Below are positions 22,535 through 33,400 of a stretch of 64,000 nucleotides of DNA, one piece after another. Positions within the stretch are counted from its first letter, which is position 1, and every line of letters begins with the position of its first letter. The stretch comes from Neodiprion pinetum (lineage: Eukaryota; Arthropoda; Insecta; Hymenoptera; Diprionidae), in NCBI RefSeq assembly GCF_021155775.2, contig NC_060235.2, forward strand, positions 28,808,607 to 28,872,606, given 5' to 3'. The notes beneath the pieces were generated by a model. That model saw only the letters and a list, made by a program, of their open reading frames with translations, did not search any database and was not told the origin of the DNA. The translations under genes and the position numbers were made by a program.

Positions 22535-23700
22535 CCTGGAAGTCGAGAAATTTTATTAGCGGACTGACAGCCACCGAATTTGGGGTTGCGCGAAAAACGA
22601 ATTGAAATAATTTATTGTAAACGTGAACCAGGAACCACGGAGCGCTTATCCTGGAAGTCGAGAAATTTTATTAGCGGACTGACAGCGACCGAATTTGGGG
22701 TTGCGCGAAAAACGAATTGAAATAATTTATTGTAAACGTGAACCAGGAACCACGGAGCGCTTATCCTGGAAGTCGAGAAATTTTATTAGCGGACCGACAG
22801 CTACTGAATTTCGGCTTGCGCGAAAAACGAATTGAAATAATTTATTGTAAACGTGAACCAGGAACCACGGAGCGCTTATCCTGGAAGTCGAGAAATTTTA
22901 TTAGCGGACTGACAGCGACCGAATTTGGGGTTGCGCGAAAAACGAATTGAAATAATTTATTGTAAACGTGAACCAGGAACCACGGAGCGCTTATCCTGGA
23001 AGTCGAGAAATTTTATTAGCGGACCGACAGCTACTGAATTTCGGCTTGCGCGAAAAACGAATTGAAATAATTTATTGTAAACGTGAACCAGGAACCACGG
23101 AGCGCTTATCCTGGAAGTCGAGAAATTTTATTAGCGGACCGACAGCTACTGAATTTCGGCTTGCGCGAAAAACGAATTGAAATAATTTATTGTAAACGTG
23201 AACCAGGAACCACGGAGCGCTTATCCTGGAAGTCGAGAAATTTTATTAGCGGACTGACAGCCACCGAATTTGGGGTTGCGCGAAAAACGAATTGAAATAA
23301 TTTATTGTAAACGTGAACCAGGAACCACGGAGCGCTTATCCTGGAAGTCGAGAAATTTTATTAGCGGACCGACAGCTACTGAATTTCGGCTTGCGCGAAA
23401 AACGAATTGAAATAATTTATTGTAAACATGAACCAGGAACCACGGAGCGCTTATCCTGGAAGTCGAGAAATTTTATTAGCGGACCGACAGCTACTGAATT
23501 TCGGCTTGCGCGAAAAACGAATTGAAATAATTTATTGTAAACATGAACCAGGAACCACGTAGCGCTTATCCTGGAAGTCGAGAAATTTTATTAGCGGACC
23601 GACAGCTACTGAATTTCGGCTTGCGCGAAAAACGAATTGAAATAATTTATTGTAAACATGAACCAGGAACCACGGAGCGCTTATCCTGGAAGTCGAGTTT
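22535..23700 (-). repeat. 115-bp satellite array, right arm, about 10 units
   Basis: These are reverse-complement copies of the left-arm unit. Subtype order read on the plus strand is B B' A B' A A B A A A, where B' has GACAGCGACC in place of GACAGCCACC. B' is not seen on the left, so the two arrays have evolved separately since the inversion. The array joins directly to the spacer at about 22527, where the left arm has about 580 bp more. Confidence 0.93.
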
Positions 23701-23935
23701 CACCGCGTAGCGGACCCGAAGCGCGGGATCCGGGAGGTTGAGAACCCGGTACTCGAAATACGTAGCGGAGCCGAAGCGCGGGATCCGGGAGGTTGAGAAC
23801 CCGGTACTCGAAATTTGCGGAGCGCGACTCTCATCCGTCCGCTCTACTGCGCGGTTGTTTCCAGACTGAGGAATTCGGCTAGCTGATTTTGAATTGGTGA
23901 CGTCACTTTCTGAACGTCCGACATCCAAACTATGG
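23690..23935 (-). repeat. VNTR-element head, right arm
   Basis: This is the inverted counterpart of 18650-18810, with the AACAACCGCGCAGTAGAGCG and GTGACGTCACC words. A stretch of about 60 bp (GAGCCGAAGCGCGGGATCC with its context) is duplicated here, so the right arm carries one extra partial copy. Confidence 0.75.
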
Positions 23936-25112
23936 TTTCGAACTTTGATACTATGTATGATGATGTATGATGTACGATGTATGATGTATGATGTATGAGG
24001 TATGATGATATGATATGATGTATAATGATTTTAGCTTTCACATTTCATACGAGAAATACACACTTTATCTCTCCTGCCGATTCCAGACTCAAGCGGCCAG
24101 GCCCTTCGATGGTCAGCCGTTGACTGAAGATATATTCTTCAGTGAACGGGTCGGCTAATAACGCTGCCGTTCTGCGACAGTTGGATGATGAAAAATTTCG
24201 CTCGTATCTTTCAAATGTGTGTTAAAATACACTCGAAGTGTTAAGAAGCGTCGTTCTTTCTCTCCCTATCACCTTTCTAGGTCTTTAAACCACTACGCAG
24301 CGTTAAATACCGTCTCATATACGAAGCATCCATTTCATCTCGTTCAAAATTAGCGCATCCGTGATGTATTACAGTTACTCTGAATTTTTTTCCATCCGAA
24401 TACTTTTCGAAAAACAATTCTGCTCCTCTACCCAACGCAGATACTTCACTTGCGACCAGCTAAAACAACGTTTCGATTCTATGCCTATGAAAATTCAAGA
24501 TCGATAGAGCAAATGAAAAGTTGTTGGAATAATTATGAATACTAATGTTATGGAATACATCGAGCGCGCGTCGAATAGAATCCCATTTCGAAATGAATAA
24601 TTCTTCTCTTTTCATATCATAGCTAATCTGGTAATATAGCTAAATAGGATGGTCGGAGGTGTTCGGAAATGTTAGGAGGTGGTCGGCGCTGGCAAAAGGT
24701 GATAGAGGGTGGTCGAAAGTGGCCATTGATGGTCGGAGGTGGCAGGGGGAGGTAGGAGGTGTTCGAAAATGGTAGGACATTTCAAAAGTTAAAGTCGACG
24801 ATGATCCTGTGCATCAATTTTATCGTATATTTTATAAATTATTCCTAAATACATTGAAATATATGTATTTGTAATGAAATATCATGCAATGGGCTGTGTA
24901 AACTATAAACTATAATTTCTATCGAATAGCTGCTTTTATGTCAACAGGGCTTTGAGACTCAGTTCAGTTCGTCCTCCTCCTCGTCCACCTCCGACCACCT
25001 CCAACAATCGCTAACCACCTCGAACAACCACCGATAACCACCTCGGGTTGTACCTGAAATAGCAATAAATATTTTCAGTATCAGAACATATCAAAAATAT
25101 TACGTGAGGATT

Positions 25113-26429
25113 AATATTTAAAAAGTGCTGGAATAAATTTTTTCTGGCACTATTCGGACGCAATTTTGCGAGACGAATCGATTTAGCGCAGTCCCGATAC
25201 GCTGCGAGCAGCGGATAAAAAGTTACAGCCAAAAAACGAGAACCAGTGTTTTTGACATTTTTCAGCAGGTGCTTTTTCCTTCGTATTTTCTCTCCTGTTG
25301 ATCCGACGCTCTTTTCACTGCGTTTTCCGATTTCCTGGGGGTTCAATTATTCAGGAAATGGTCATTTGGATCGAATCTGAGACCAAAAATATTCGGCCCC
25401 AAAAATGAAGAAAAAGTTCCGGCTTGCTCGAAGCAGACAGTGTTTACAGCCGAGCATAGTACCCGAACGTGACACCTGGCAGCGCTAATAGAGGGGTCCA
25501 GCAAAATGGCTGCCGATTCAAATTTGCCGAGGAAATTTATAGGATAAAAAATTATTTTCTGGCGTTAATATTACTCGTAAGAAAAAACCGTCTTGGGGAA
25601 TTTATTATTTTCCATTCTACTTTCGAATAAAATTAAAATTAAGAAACGCGCCAGTTCCCTGTTCGATGTAGACCACCGTGAGAGCACCCGGGAAATATGG
25701 AGTTTCACGCTGGACTGCAAGAAATTATCGCTTACTACGTTTACGCACCCCTGCTGCACACGTTCATGTGTATAACTTGTACAATTCAATAATATGTGCA
25801 TTAATGTGTATAAAATTGTATGCCATTTACTCAACGCACAGATTATTGAATTCTACAAGTTATACACATTAGTTACATCAAAAACATTACAAAAACACTA
25901 TACCAACATACACTAATGTACACAAATTCATACATTATTCTTTATGCGTCATTTCGTTCGTTCGCGCCAAACCAACCAAACCCCTCGACCAGTCTGTACG
26001 AGCGTCCTTTATCATTCTTGGCATATTCTTGTTAACGGCAGGTGTTAATTAAGTATTGTTAAGGTACAAAAGTTGATAAACATCAAAGATTTATCTTCTT
26101 TTTTAAGTTGGAACCCTAAGCGTTCTAAGAGTAAGAAATGAGCATTTCACACTAAAAAATTAAGCAAATTAACAAAAAAAAGCGACGTGTCCATGCCAGA
26201 GTAATTGTTCATATATATTTTTCGTTAATGTTTCGCAAACTATTCTTAACCTCAACGTATTTCGTCGCATACGCATTTATCATTCTAATATAGTTACAAT
26301 TGAAGTAAATTACTCTGAATCTAAATTAATTGATTGCAAATACTGGAATTCACATATTTAGGATTTTTAACGAACGGGGACTCATTATTTACCCATGTTC
26401 TTTGGCGTAAGAACGCCACAAGTTACACA
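25113..26429. other. intergenic DNA with repeat fragments, upstream of BARD1
   Basis: The first part (25113-25530) holds a third copy of the dispersed repeat seen at 1344 and 1605, with a minus-strand open frame containing GSTGEKIRRK. An inverted repeat lies at 25766-25869 (separate entry). The part from about 25930 to 26430 is presumed BARD1 promoter and leader; no core promoter motif is identifiable. Confidence 0.5.
25766..25869. repeat. 28-bp inverted repeat with 48-base loop
   Basis: The left arm at 25766-25793 starts ATGTGTATAACTTGTA and the right arm at 25842-25869 is its complement with one mismatch. It may be the ends of a very small foldback element or a hairpin. Nothing in the loop is recognisable. 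Confidence 0.75.
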
Positions 26430-29378
26430 ATGGATTTGATGAACAACGTTGATCGATGGGGTAACACACAAGCAGCGCTCAAGGACTTCATGATTAATTT
26501 CAGCTGCGACAAGTGGTAAGTCATAAATTGTCTCATATAATTTTACAACCTCTCGTTTCTTATCAGAAACAAATGTATGTTTATTTAATTCACATTATTT
26601 TTATGCAGGGGACATAGTTTGGTTTCATATCCCAGTATATCTCACACAATGATTTTTTTTACAGCAACTACACAGCACGTGACCCAATTCGTTACCAGAA
26701 ATGTGACCACCTATTTTGCACAACATGTATTGGGTCTAAATCCCAATGCCCAGTATGTAATACTCCAGCCGAAAGAAATGAAGTTTACCCTGACAAAATA
26801 ACACAAAAGTTGATTGGTTATGGCAACACGATTTCTCAAATAGTTCATAAGTCGTAAGCATAACTAGTCAACTATTATTTCATAAGACATCTCTCGCAGA
26901 ATAAAATTTAAAGATTATTCCTATTATTATATTATTATTACTTATTATATATTATAACTATTATTATATATATATATACATATATATATCATTACACTAT
27001 TCCACCTTTCAAAATTTTCAAAATGAGTATTAATACAAATTAGATTCATCTGGCAACTAATTTTGTACTAATTTCAGTTATCCATCAATGAAAAACGATG
27101 ACACAGCTCCGAGTATTAATTTGTCAATAAAAGAACATAATGTTTCAACCAAGTCACAGAGTATTCCCAAAAATATAAATAAACCAAATATGAACGGGGA
27201 AACACCACTGCACAAAGCATGTTTAAAGGTATGTAATAAATTTTTTCAAATTGATCTGGAAAGATACATATGTTTGATTTTTACCTGATGTCATTATTAC
27301 ACAGAGAAACATTGAAAAGGTTCGTTCTCTACTAGAGGCAGGAGCAAACCCCAATACACAAGATCATGCTAAGTGGACTCCTTTGGTAAGCTATATGATG
27401 ACCCAATTAATTAAAAGGCTTTCCCGTCACTGTAACTACATTTTGTATGAATTTGAATACTTCTACAGTTCGAGGCAACTAGTTATGGATATTACGAAAT
27501 CTGTAAGCTTCTTCTTGAGGCAGGGGCAAATCCAGATACACCAGTTGAACAGAATCGAACAGCTTTACATGAGGCAGTTAAATACAACAATATTGAAATG
27601 ATAAAACTTCTGCAGCAATACAAAGCTGATGTCAATGCATGTGACAGTTCTGGTAAAACACCGCTGTGAGTAATCTTATGTAGGAATTTTTTACCAGTAA
27701 CTCAATACTTGCACAAAACTATACTTGTTCATTACATTCAAATTTCATATGACAAACAAATTGAGTAATGGGTATATTTTACGTAGCGCAAGTATGGTCT
27801 ACAAAAAAAAAAAAATCCGAAAAAGAGCATGAGAGTATACTTGTCAATCATACTTATGTTACATGAAGTATTTTGTGCACTATGGAGGCAAAGTCTTTCT
27901 TGGCCATCTATGTTTGCAATTATCATCTTTAGCTGGCACACTTACTCGCCTCTAACTTATATTGCAAACTTACACTCGGGATAAAATGACCTACTTTGCC
28001 TTCCTGAAGCACAATTTACCATTATATTTTGTGGTATTTTAATATCACAACAGCTTTAAAAAATTTAAGGCTTTGCTTTAGCTTCCAGAATATGCGTGTA
28101 TACTTGAAGCTATGAATCTGCAACATGAATTCTAATGAAATAAATACATCATTCTTCAACAGTGATTATGCATCTGAAGAGGTCCACAAAATTTTAACAT
28201 CTTATAAACCTGCGGACAACAGTCTGGAAAAAAGTTTGTCAAATATTTCAAACATAACAGCATTGTACAACAACACTTTGACTAGCAATGGAACTCATGT
28301 ACTTGGATTAAACTTGAGTAGCGAGAGCCAGCTCCTGCTTTCTGAACTAGCTAGTAAATACAAAATTAAAACAGTCAAAACGTTTACGTACGTGTTTCAA
28401 AAAATGTTCTTTTCATAGAAAACCATGTTGCTATTGCTATTATTATAAGTGTCTATTGAATTATTGTATTTTCAGAGCTGCTGTAACTCACGTTGTTGTG
28501 GAAGCTAATATTCAGTGTGATACCCCTGTGAATTATGTAGTTTTACTTGCTATTCTTCATGGTGACTGGATCCTCGCCAGTGAATGTAGGTAACTTGTCT
28601 ACTTAAATGATAAAAAAAATTAAACGTACATATTATGTAAAACATGTTTGGTATAACTATTCAAATGTTTTGGCTATCCATTTGAAAAGAAAATACGTAA
28701 ATGTGAATTTTATTTTACTATTTCTTTAAGAATATTTCTAATTTTTTATACACGTTTCTAGTGCTCAGGCATTGCGCAAATTTTACAGACCTTAGCACAA
28801 TAGAACTGGAATTTTTTGAAGTACAGGGTACAACAAATGCTCGAGGTAGTGGCGCTCCTACTCGAGCCAGAGAGAATATGCAGAAAAAGGTAATACCTAC
28901 AAGGTTTATTGTTTCTTCCTGTTCCAATATGTACATGAAGGATATTACCACGAGACGTTTGGTTTACTTTTGTTGTTTCTGTGTATTTTAGAACCCAGGG
29001 CTTTTCAATGGCTGCAATTTTTTCTTTGCAATAAACAACCAGTCTACATATACATTTGGTGATCTACAGTTTACTAAGTTGACACTTTCAAAATTAATTA
29101 CTGAGGGGGAAGGAAAAGTATTAAATAGGAAACCTGATCCTGAATCAATACGAACGTACGAGGAAATTCCGTTCCATGTAGGACGGAATGTTTCTCATCC
29201 CTTACACAGGTGTTCTCATTATATAATATATGTGCCTGGCATGGATGAGCCACAGATAAAATATAATATGTCACACATAAGATCTCTACCTTTGATTTGG
29301 CTCATTGAATCTATCGAACAATTCAAATTACTAGATCCTGCCGAAATAGGCATAATTCCCTCTGCTGATAAGGAGTGA
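26430..29378 (+). CDS. BARD1: BARD1 orthologue: RING, ankyrin repeats, tandem BRCT
   Basis: This is the partner of BRCA1 in the nuclear E3 ubiquitin ligase for homologous recombination. Exons: 26430-26515, 26665-26853, 27078-27228, 27305-27385, 27469-27665, 28163-28387, 28476-28585, 28762-28889, 28992-29378; joined 1554 nt, 517 residues. The RING (about residues 25-75) shows FSCDKC, then CDHLFCTTC and CPVC, spliced across exons 1 and 2. Ankyrin repeats follow (GETPLHKACLK, LLEAGANPNTQD, NRTALHEAV, GKTPLDYASEE), then two BRCT domains (HVLGLNLSSE, HGDWILASE; CNFFFAINN, PLIWLIESI). The exon-6 acceptor at 28161-28162 is the one that keeps the ankyrin frame; earlier AGs lead to stops. The start fits the family, whose RING helix begins shortly after the N-terminus. 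The protein is shorter than vertebrate BARD1 because the linker between RING and ankyrin is short. It converges on kinesin-5. Confidence 0.95.
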
Positions 29379-30491
29379 TAATTGCTTGAGACTGAGTCTC
29401 ATTTTCAATTTTACCGGCCCGATCATATCAATCGTAAATACAACGATTATTTGGTTTGCTATCAGCTAATTATACATATGCCATTTTAACCAATCGACCA
29501 TATTATTACTTAATGAATTTTAAATTTACCAGCATTGGAAATACACTCAGCACCAATGTTACTGAGTTTTTACCTTAATTTTTATATTGTCTCATAAATG
29601 TTTAATAGAATCTCGATTATTCGAATCATTTTGGACTGGGTCGACTTCGTCTTATGTAATCTATGGTTCAGATATTAGAGGTTTCACTGTATTGTGTTAA
29701 ATCTTGTGTTGTTATTTTATAAAAGTAACTGTTATGTATTATACATTTTTTATTGATTCATCACATTTAGAATGTTTGATACCAAATAGCATTAAATTCC
29801 GATTATTTCAATATTCTCACCGATAAAAATATGCAATAGGAGAAAATTGCAATTATATTATATTGTGGTATTTATGATACCAAATTTTCACATATTTGCA
29901 TGAAACTCTTTTTCTTTCTTACAAATTGGTAAAGTTGAAAAGATTTAGATTTTAGATTTTACGTTTAACATGTATCATTTTTTCTCATTTATTACATTTC
30001 GATTTTACCGAGCTTAATGTGATACGTAATTCTTACGACCTAAGTTCATCTTGTTAAGTGGCATCGTACCAATAAGACACATGGAATGAATAGAGCTTGA
30101 AGTTTATATTGATACAGAATTAGAGAAGATGTTATAGATATAAAAATTGATTTTTCACTTATGTGGTATATTTGTAAATTTAATTTCTGACGAGGGCCCC
30201 CCCCCCCCCCCCCTCGAAGGGCCAGAACTTCAAATAAAGTGACAATTTCATATCTACGACACCGAAAAAATTCTATCATAAAAATTGATTGCTGGTCATA
30301 TCTTCCGTAACTACTTCTAACCTACGCAAATTATTTATAAAATTAGCTTTTCTATGTCTTTGTAGTAAAATATTTTAATAATAAATTTATAAAATTCGTA
30401 GCGATTGACAGCAGCTTCTTGCCAGATACTGTGCCATTCTTAGCAAGTACAATAAAATAGTCAACGCAAAATTTAAAATAATTAATTCCAT
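29379..30491. other. 3' intergenic region between BARD1 and kinesin-5
   Basis: AT-rich DNA holds the untranslated 3' ends of two convergent genes. A run of 17 C at 30197-30213 stands out (or G on the kinesin-5 strand). No further gene is visible. Confidence 0.6.
30197..30213. repeat. poly-C tract of 17
   Basis: A homopolymer of 17 C is preceded by GAGGG and followed by TCGAAGGG. It lies about 280 bp beyond the kinesin-5 stop codon, so on that gene's strand it is a G-run in or near the 3' untranslated region. Confidence 0.85.
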
Positions 30492-33400
30492 TCAGTTGTG
30501 TGGTCCGAGAATACGCCGATCAGTTAGCTGAGGTGGCCTCAACTTCGGTATCATCTGTTTTGGTTGAATAATTTCGGATTTTATATATTCCCCTTCGTCG
30601 TTTTCTTTGTTGTCATGCTGTGGAAAAGTAATGTCTTTGAACTATTCCCAAATACTGCACCCTTAGATAAGATTTACCAATTTTTTCATAAAATACAAAT
30701 TTACTAAGATCGATGGTGACTAGTAATTACGTTGTCAATACAAATTAAGCATATTTACATTTTACCAAAAAAAATAGTTTGTGAAGCAATTGCATTAAAA
30801 TAACATTGCAGCACCGACCTCGTTATCCGTAAGCGCCTCGTTCATTGCATCTCGAAACCGTTGAATTATACGCTCATGAGGTGATGTTGCAGCGAGCTCT
30901 CTTGGATACTGATGCTCCGTTTTCACTGGTGTACATCCTGAGTAATAAATAAGTAACAAATCAGTTCTATTATGTGTAATTAGCGAAAGCACAGATCTAA
31001 TACTTTTAAACGATAAAGTAATGAACGAATAGACAAGCTGCATATCAGTACAATCTGTGAAAACTAGCCTAGTCAAGAAAGGCTATTATTAATGCATCAA
31101 TCATACAATACCTGTGGGAAAATCTCTCCGGAGGTCTTCGGTGATGAATTTCTCAACCTGATGTTGTGTTGTGCGTAATTTAGCAGAGACATCAGCTGCC
31201 CACTGACTGGCACCTATGCCCTGTTCCTCTAATTTATGTTGCAACTCATGATTGAATTGCCACACTTGGCTTCGTTGGTTCTCCATGAATTCTTCGTGGT
31301 TCACACTGGCATCCATAACTATTTGTTGAAATTCCTATAAAATAGGAGTTTACAGTTCGAATTTGACCATATGAAGAAATAAACTTACAGCAGTATACAT
31401 AATCTTTTCAATTTTGTAATTTTGTCTGCATAAAAAAAAGAATTTTTTCAAATCGTAAAGAATAGAATTTCAAACTCATGGTTGCTTACTTGGGCACTTG
31501 AAAGTATTTTTTTCTGCTCCTGCAGAATTGCTTCTTGTAATTTAGATATACTCTGTTCAGATACATCACGTTGCTTAATCCAAACTTTGCTAGTGTTTTG
31601 AAGCTGAGTTCGTAGTTCATCTACTAACTTATACCAACGAGCAGTAACAGAATCTGCTACCGGTACAATCTAAAAACATATAATACAAAGTTTACCAGAT
31701 TTTATTGTAATATAAAGTACATGGCATCATCCAGCGAAGAAAGAGCTACCTCATTAACGCTGGCTTGTACTTCATTCTTGACAATTTCAATTCCTTCTTT
31801 GACTTTATCCTCGTAGCGTTTTTCACTTTTTACGATGTTTTGACATGATTCGATCGCATCAGTATTGATATTGTCATGGGTTTCGCCAATCTGCACTAAA
31901 ATGTTAGCAACGTCTGTGTGATTTGCTTCATTTGATGAATACATAGTCGTGAATTGTTGACATAAATTCTCGAATTGCTGAAAACATGGTATATCATAAT
32001 TGAATATATCATTATATGAAAATAACGAAACAAGCAGTAACACGTTGGAATATAATTGTAAACAGTCAACAAACCTCCTTGAATTTCTTGTTATTCTCGA
32101 GTATTTCACTTTCTTTTGCTTGTACAGTCTGGATGTGTTCCTTAACTTTTGTAACGTTGTCCGAAAGCCGCTGTCTGCTTACTGTCAAACTTTGACAGAT
32201 TTCATTCTTTGCACTCTCAGCGTACGTAAACATTTCTTCCAATTTTTCTGTTACACTTGCAGATAAAGTTTGCAATTTTTTCTGCATGGTAGTTTGTATT
32301 AGCTCCTTAAGTTTTGGTGCCAACATCAAAGATATTTCATTGAGAAGTTTACTCTCATCTTCAGATACAGTTTTAACGTTTTGCAGGTGTTCACTTATCC
32401 AGGATTCGTACTTGTTGAACTAAATAAAATCAGATTCTATGTAAATATTCGAAACCAGTAACAAAGATTTCAACTTGCTAGAAGAACAGGTTGTTTAATA
32501 ATTACTAAAGTGACCTAATCAAGATTACACTACGAGTTGTGAGTATATATTGTACTTAACCCTTTATACCTGATCAAAAATTTAAAACTACTTATGTAAA
32601 ATTACAAAAAATACATGATTCTTATTTGAAATGTAGATTGTCTTAATTTTAATCCGAACGTAACTATTTATATTACATGAGTAAAATACTCACTGAACAA
32701 TCTGCATGTTCAATCAAAGTTGATTTCAACGCACATTGCTTGGCAACAAGATCTTTAGAGATATGTTGAATTGTGGTGTGTATACCTCTGTTCTGTACTG
32801 CCAGTTGCGATCCTATGGGTATTTGAGAATAAAGAAAGAGCTCAACACACAAAAGTCTCAAGTTAATTGCTGCCTTATTTCACACTAGAACGCATTTTGA
32901 CTTTGACAAAGTTTCTTCAAATAAATGTATGAAGTATTACTTTCTTAAATTATAAACTCACCTATGTCATTTTTTATGTTCATACAAAATTGTACCAGAT
33001 TCTGGGCGTATTCCATGCAGTCCTTCTCGATTTCTTCCACTTCATTCATCATGTCCCTCTGAAATTGCTGTCCAAGTTTCTCATTCTCTTGCTCCACTTG
33101 ACTGTAATGCAAGAATAAAATACAGTCTTTCATCTTCCTACTATGTAGAACATAGTTCACCCAACTTACTACACTAGGTGAACACAATGAATTATGGAAA
33201 TTTTCCTAACTTACGTTTTACGAGTAATTTTATCGTGAAGCTTATGGGTGTCACTAGTGGCAATGTCAGCAACTCCTAGTAGCTGATGTGCTTGAGATAA
33301 CAAAACTTTTTCTGTCGCAACGTGTTTTTGAACCAAGTATTTATGTTCATCACGTTCTTGTTTAGTCTGTATTAATCGACTTTCAGTTACTTTCAAAATA

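Larger units (their letters stand above)
17212..25112. repeat. giant imperfect palindrome
   Basis: The left arm (17212 to about 21774) and right arm (about 21775 to 25112) are reverse complements in order: AT-rich end and Gly/Arg-type cassette (17270-17360 with 24970-25060), a shared unique part (17840-18530 with 24020-24830), a microsatellite and VNTR-element head (18540-18810 with 23690-24020), a 115-bp satellite array (18810-20440 with 22535-23700), AT-rich spacers (21024-21440 with 22110-22527) and a GC-rich core. The arms differ by indels: the left has about 330 bp extra near 17505-17838 and about 580 bp extra at 20440-21023; the right has about 105 bp extra GGT-rich DNA near 24650-24770; the arrays have 14 and 10 units. 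The differences argue against a simple read-through artefact for the outer arms. Confidence 0.85.

Noticed and set aside
18810..23700. Series of 70-codon open frames with near-identical sequence
   Set aside because: They follow the 115-bp satellite unit and span unit borders; they are repeat artefacts.
18810..23700. CRISPR-like array of regular repeats
   Set aside because: The unit is continuous 115-bp tandem DNA with no unique spacers, in a eukaryotic genome.
28021..28162. Earlier acceptor sites for BARD1 exon 6 (at about 28052, 28081, 28088)
   Set aside because: Each gives an in-frame stop after the donor at 27665; the AG at 28161-28162 restores the ankyrin motif GKTPLDYASEE.
31390..31431. 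Small extra kinesin-5 exon between 31490 and 31334
   Set aside because: It has splice-like borders but reads into a stop after phase-0 joining, while skipping it gives a clean junction (SAQ then EFQQIV).
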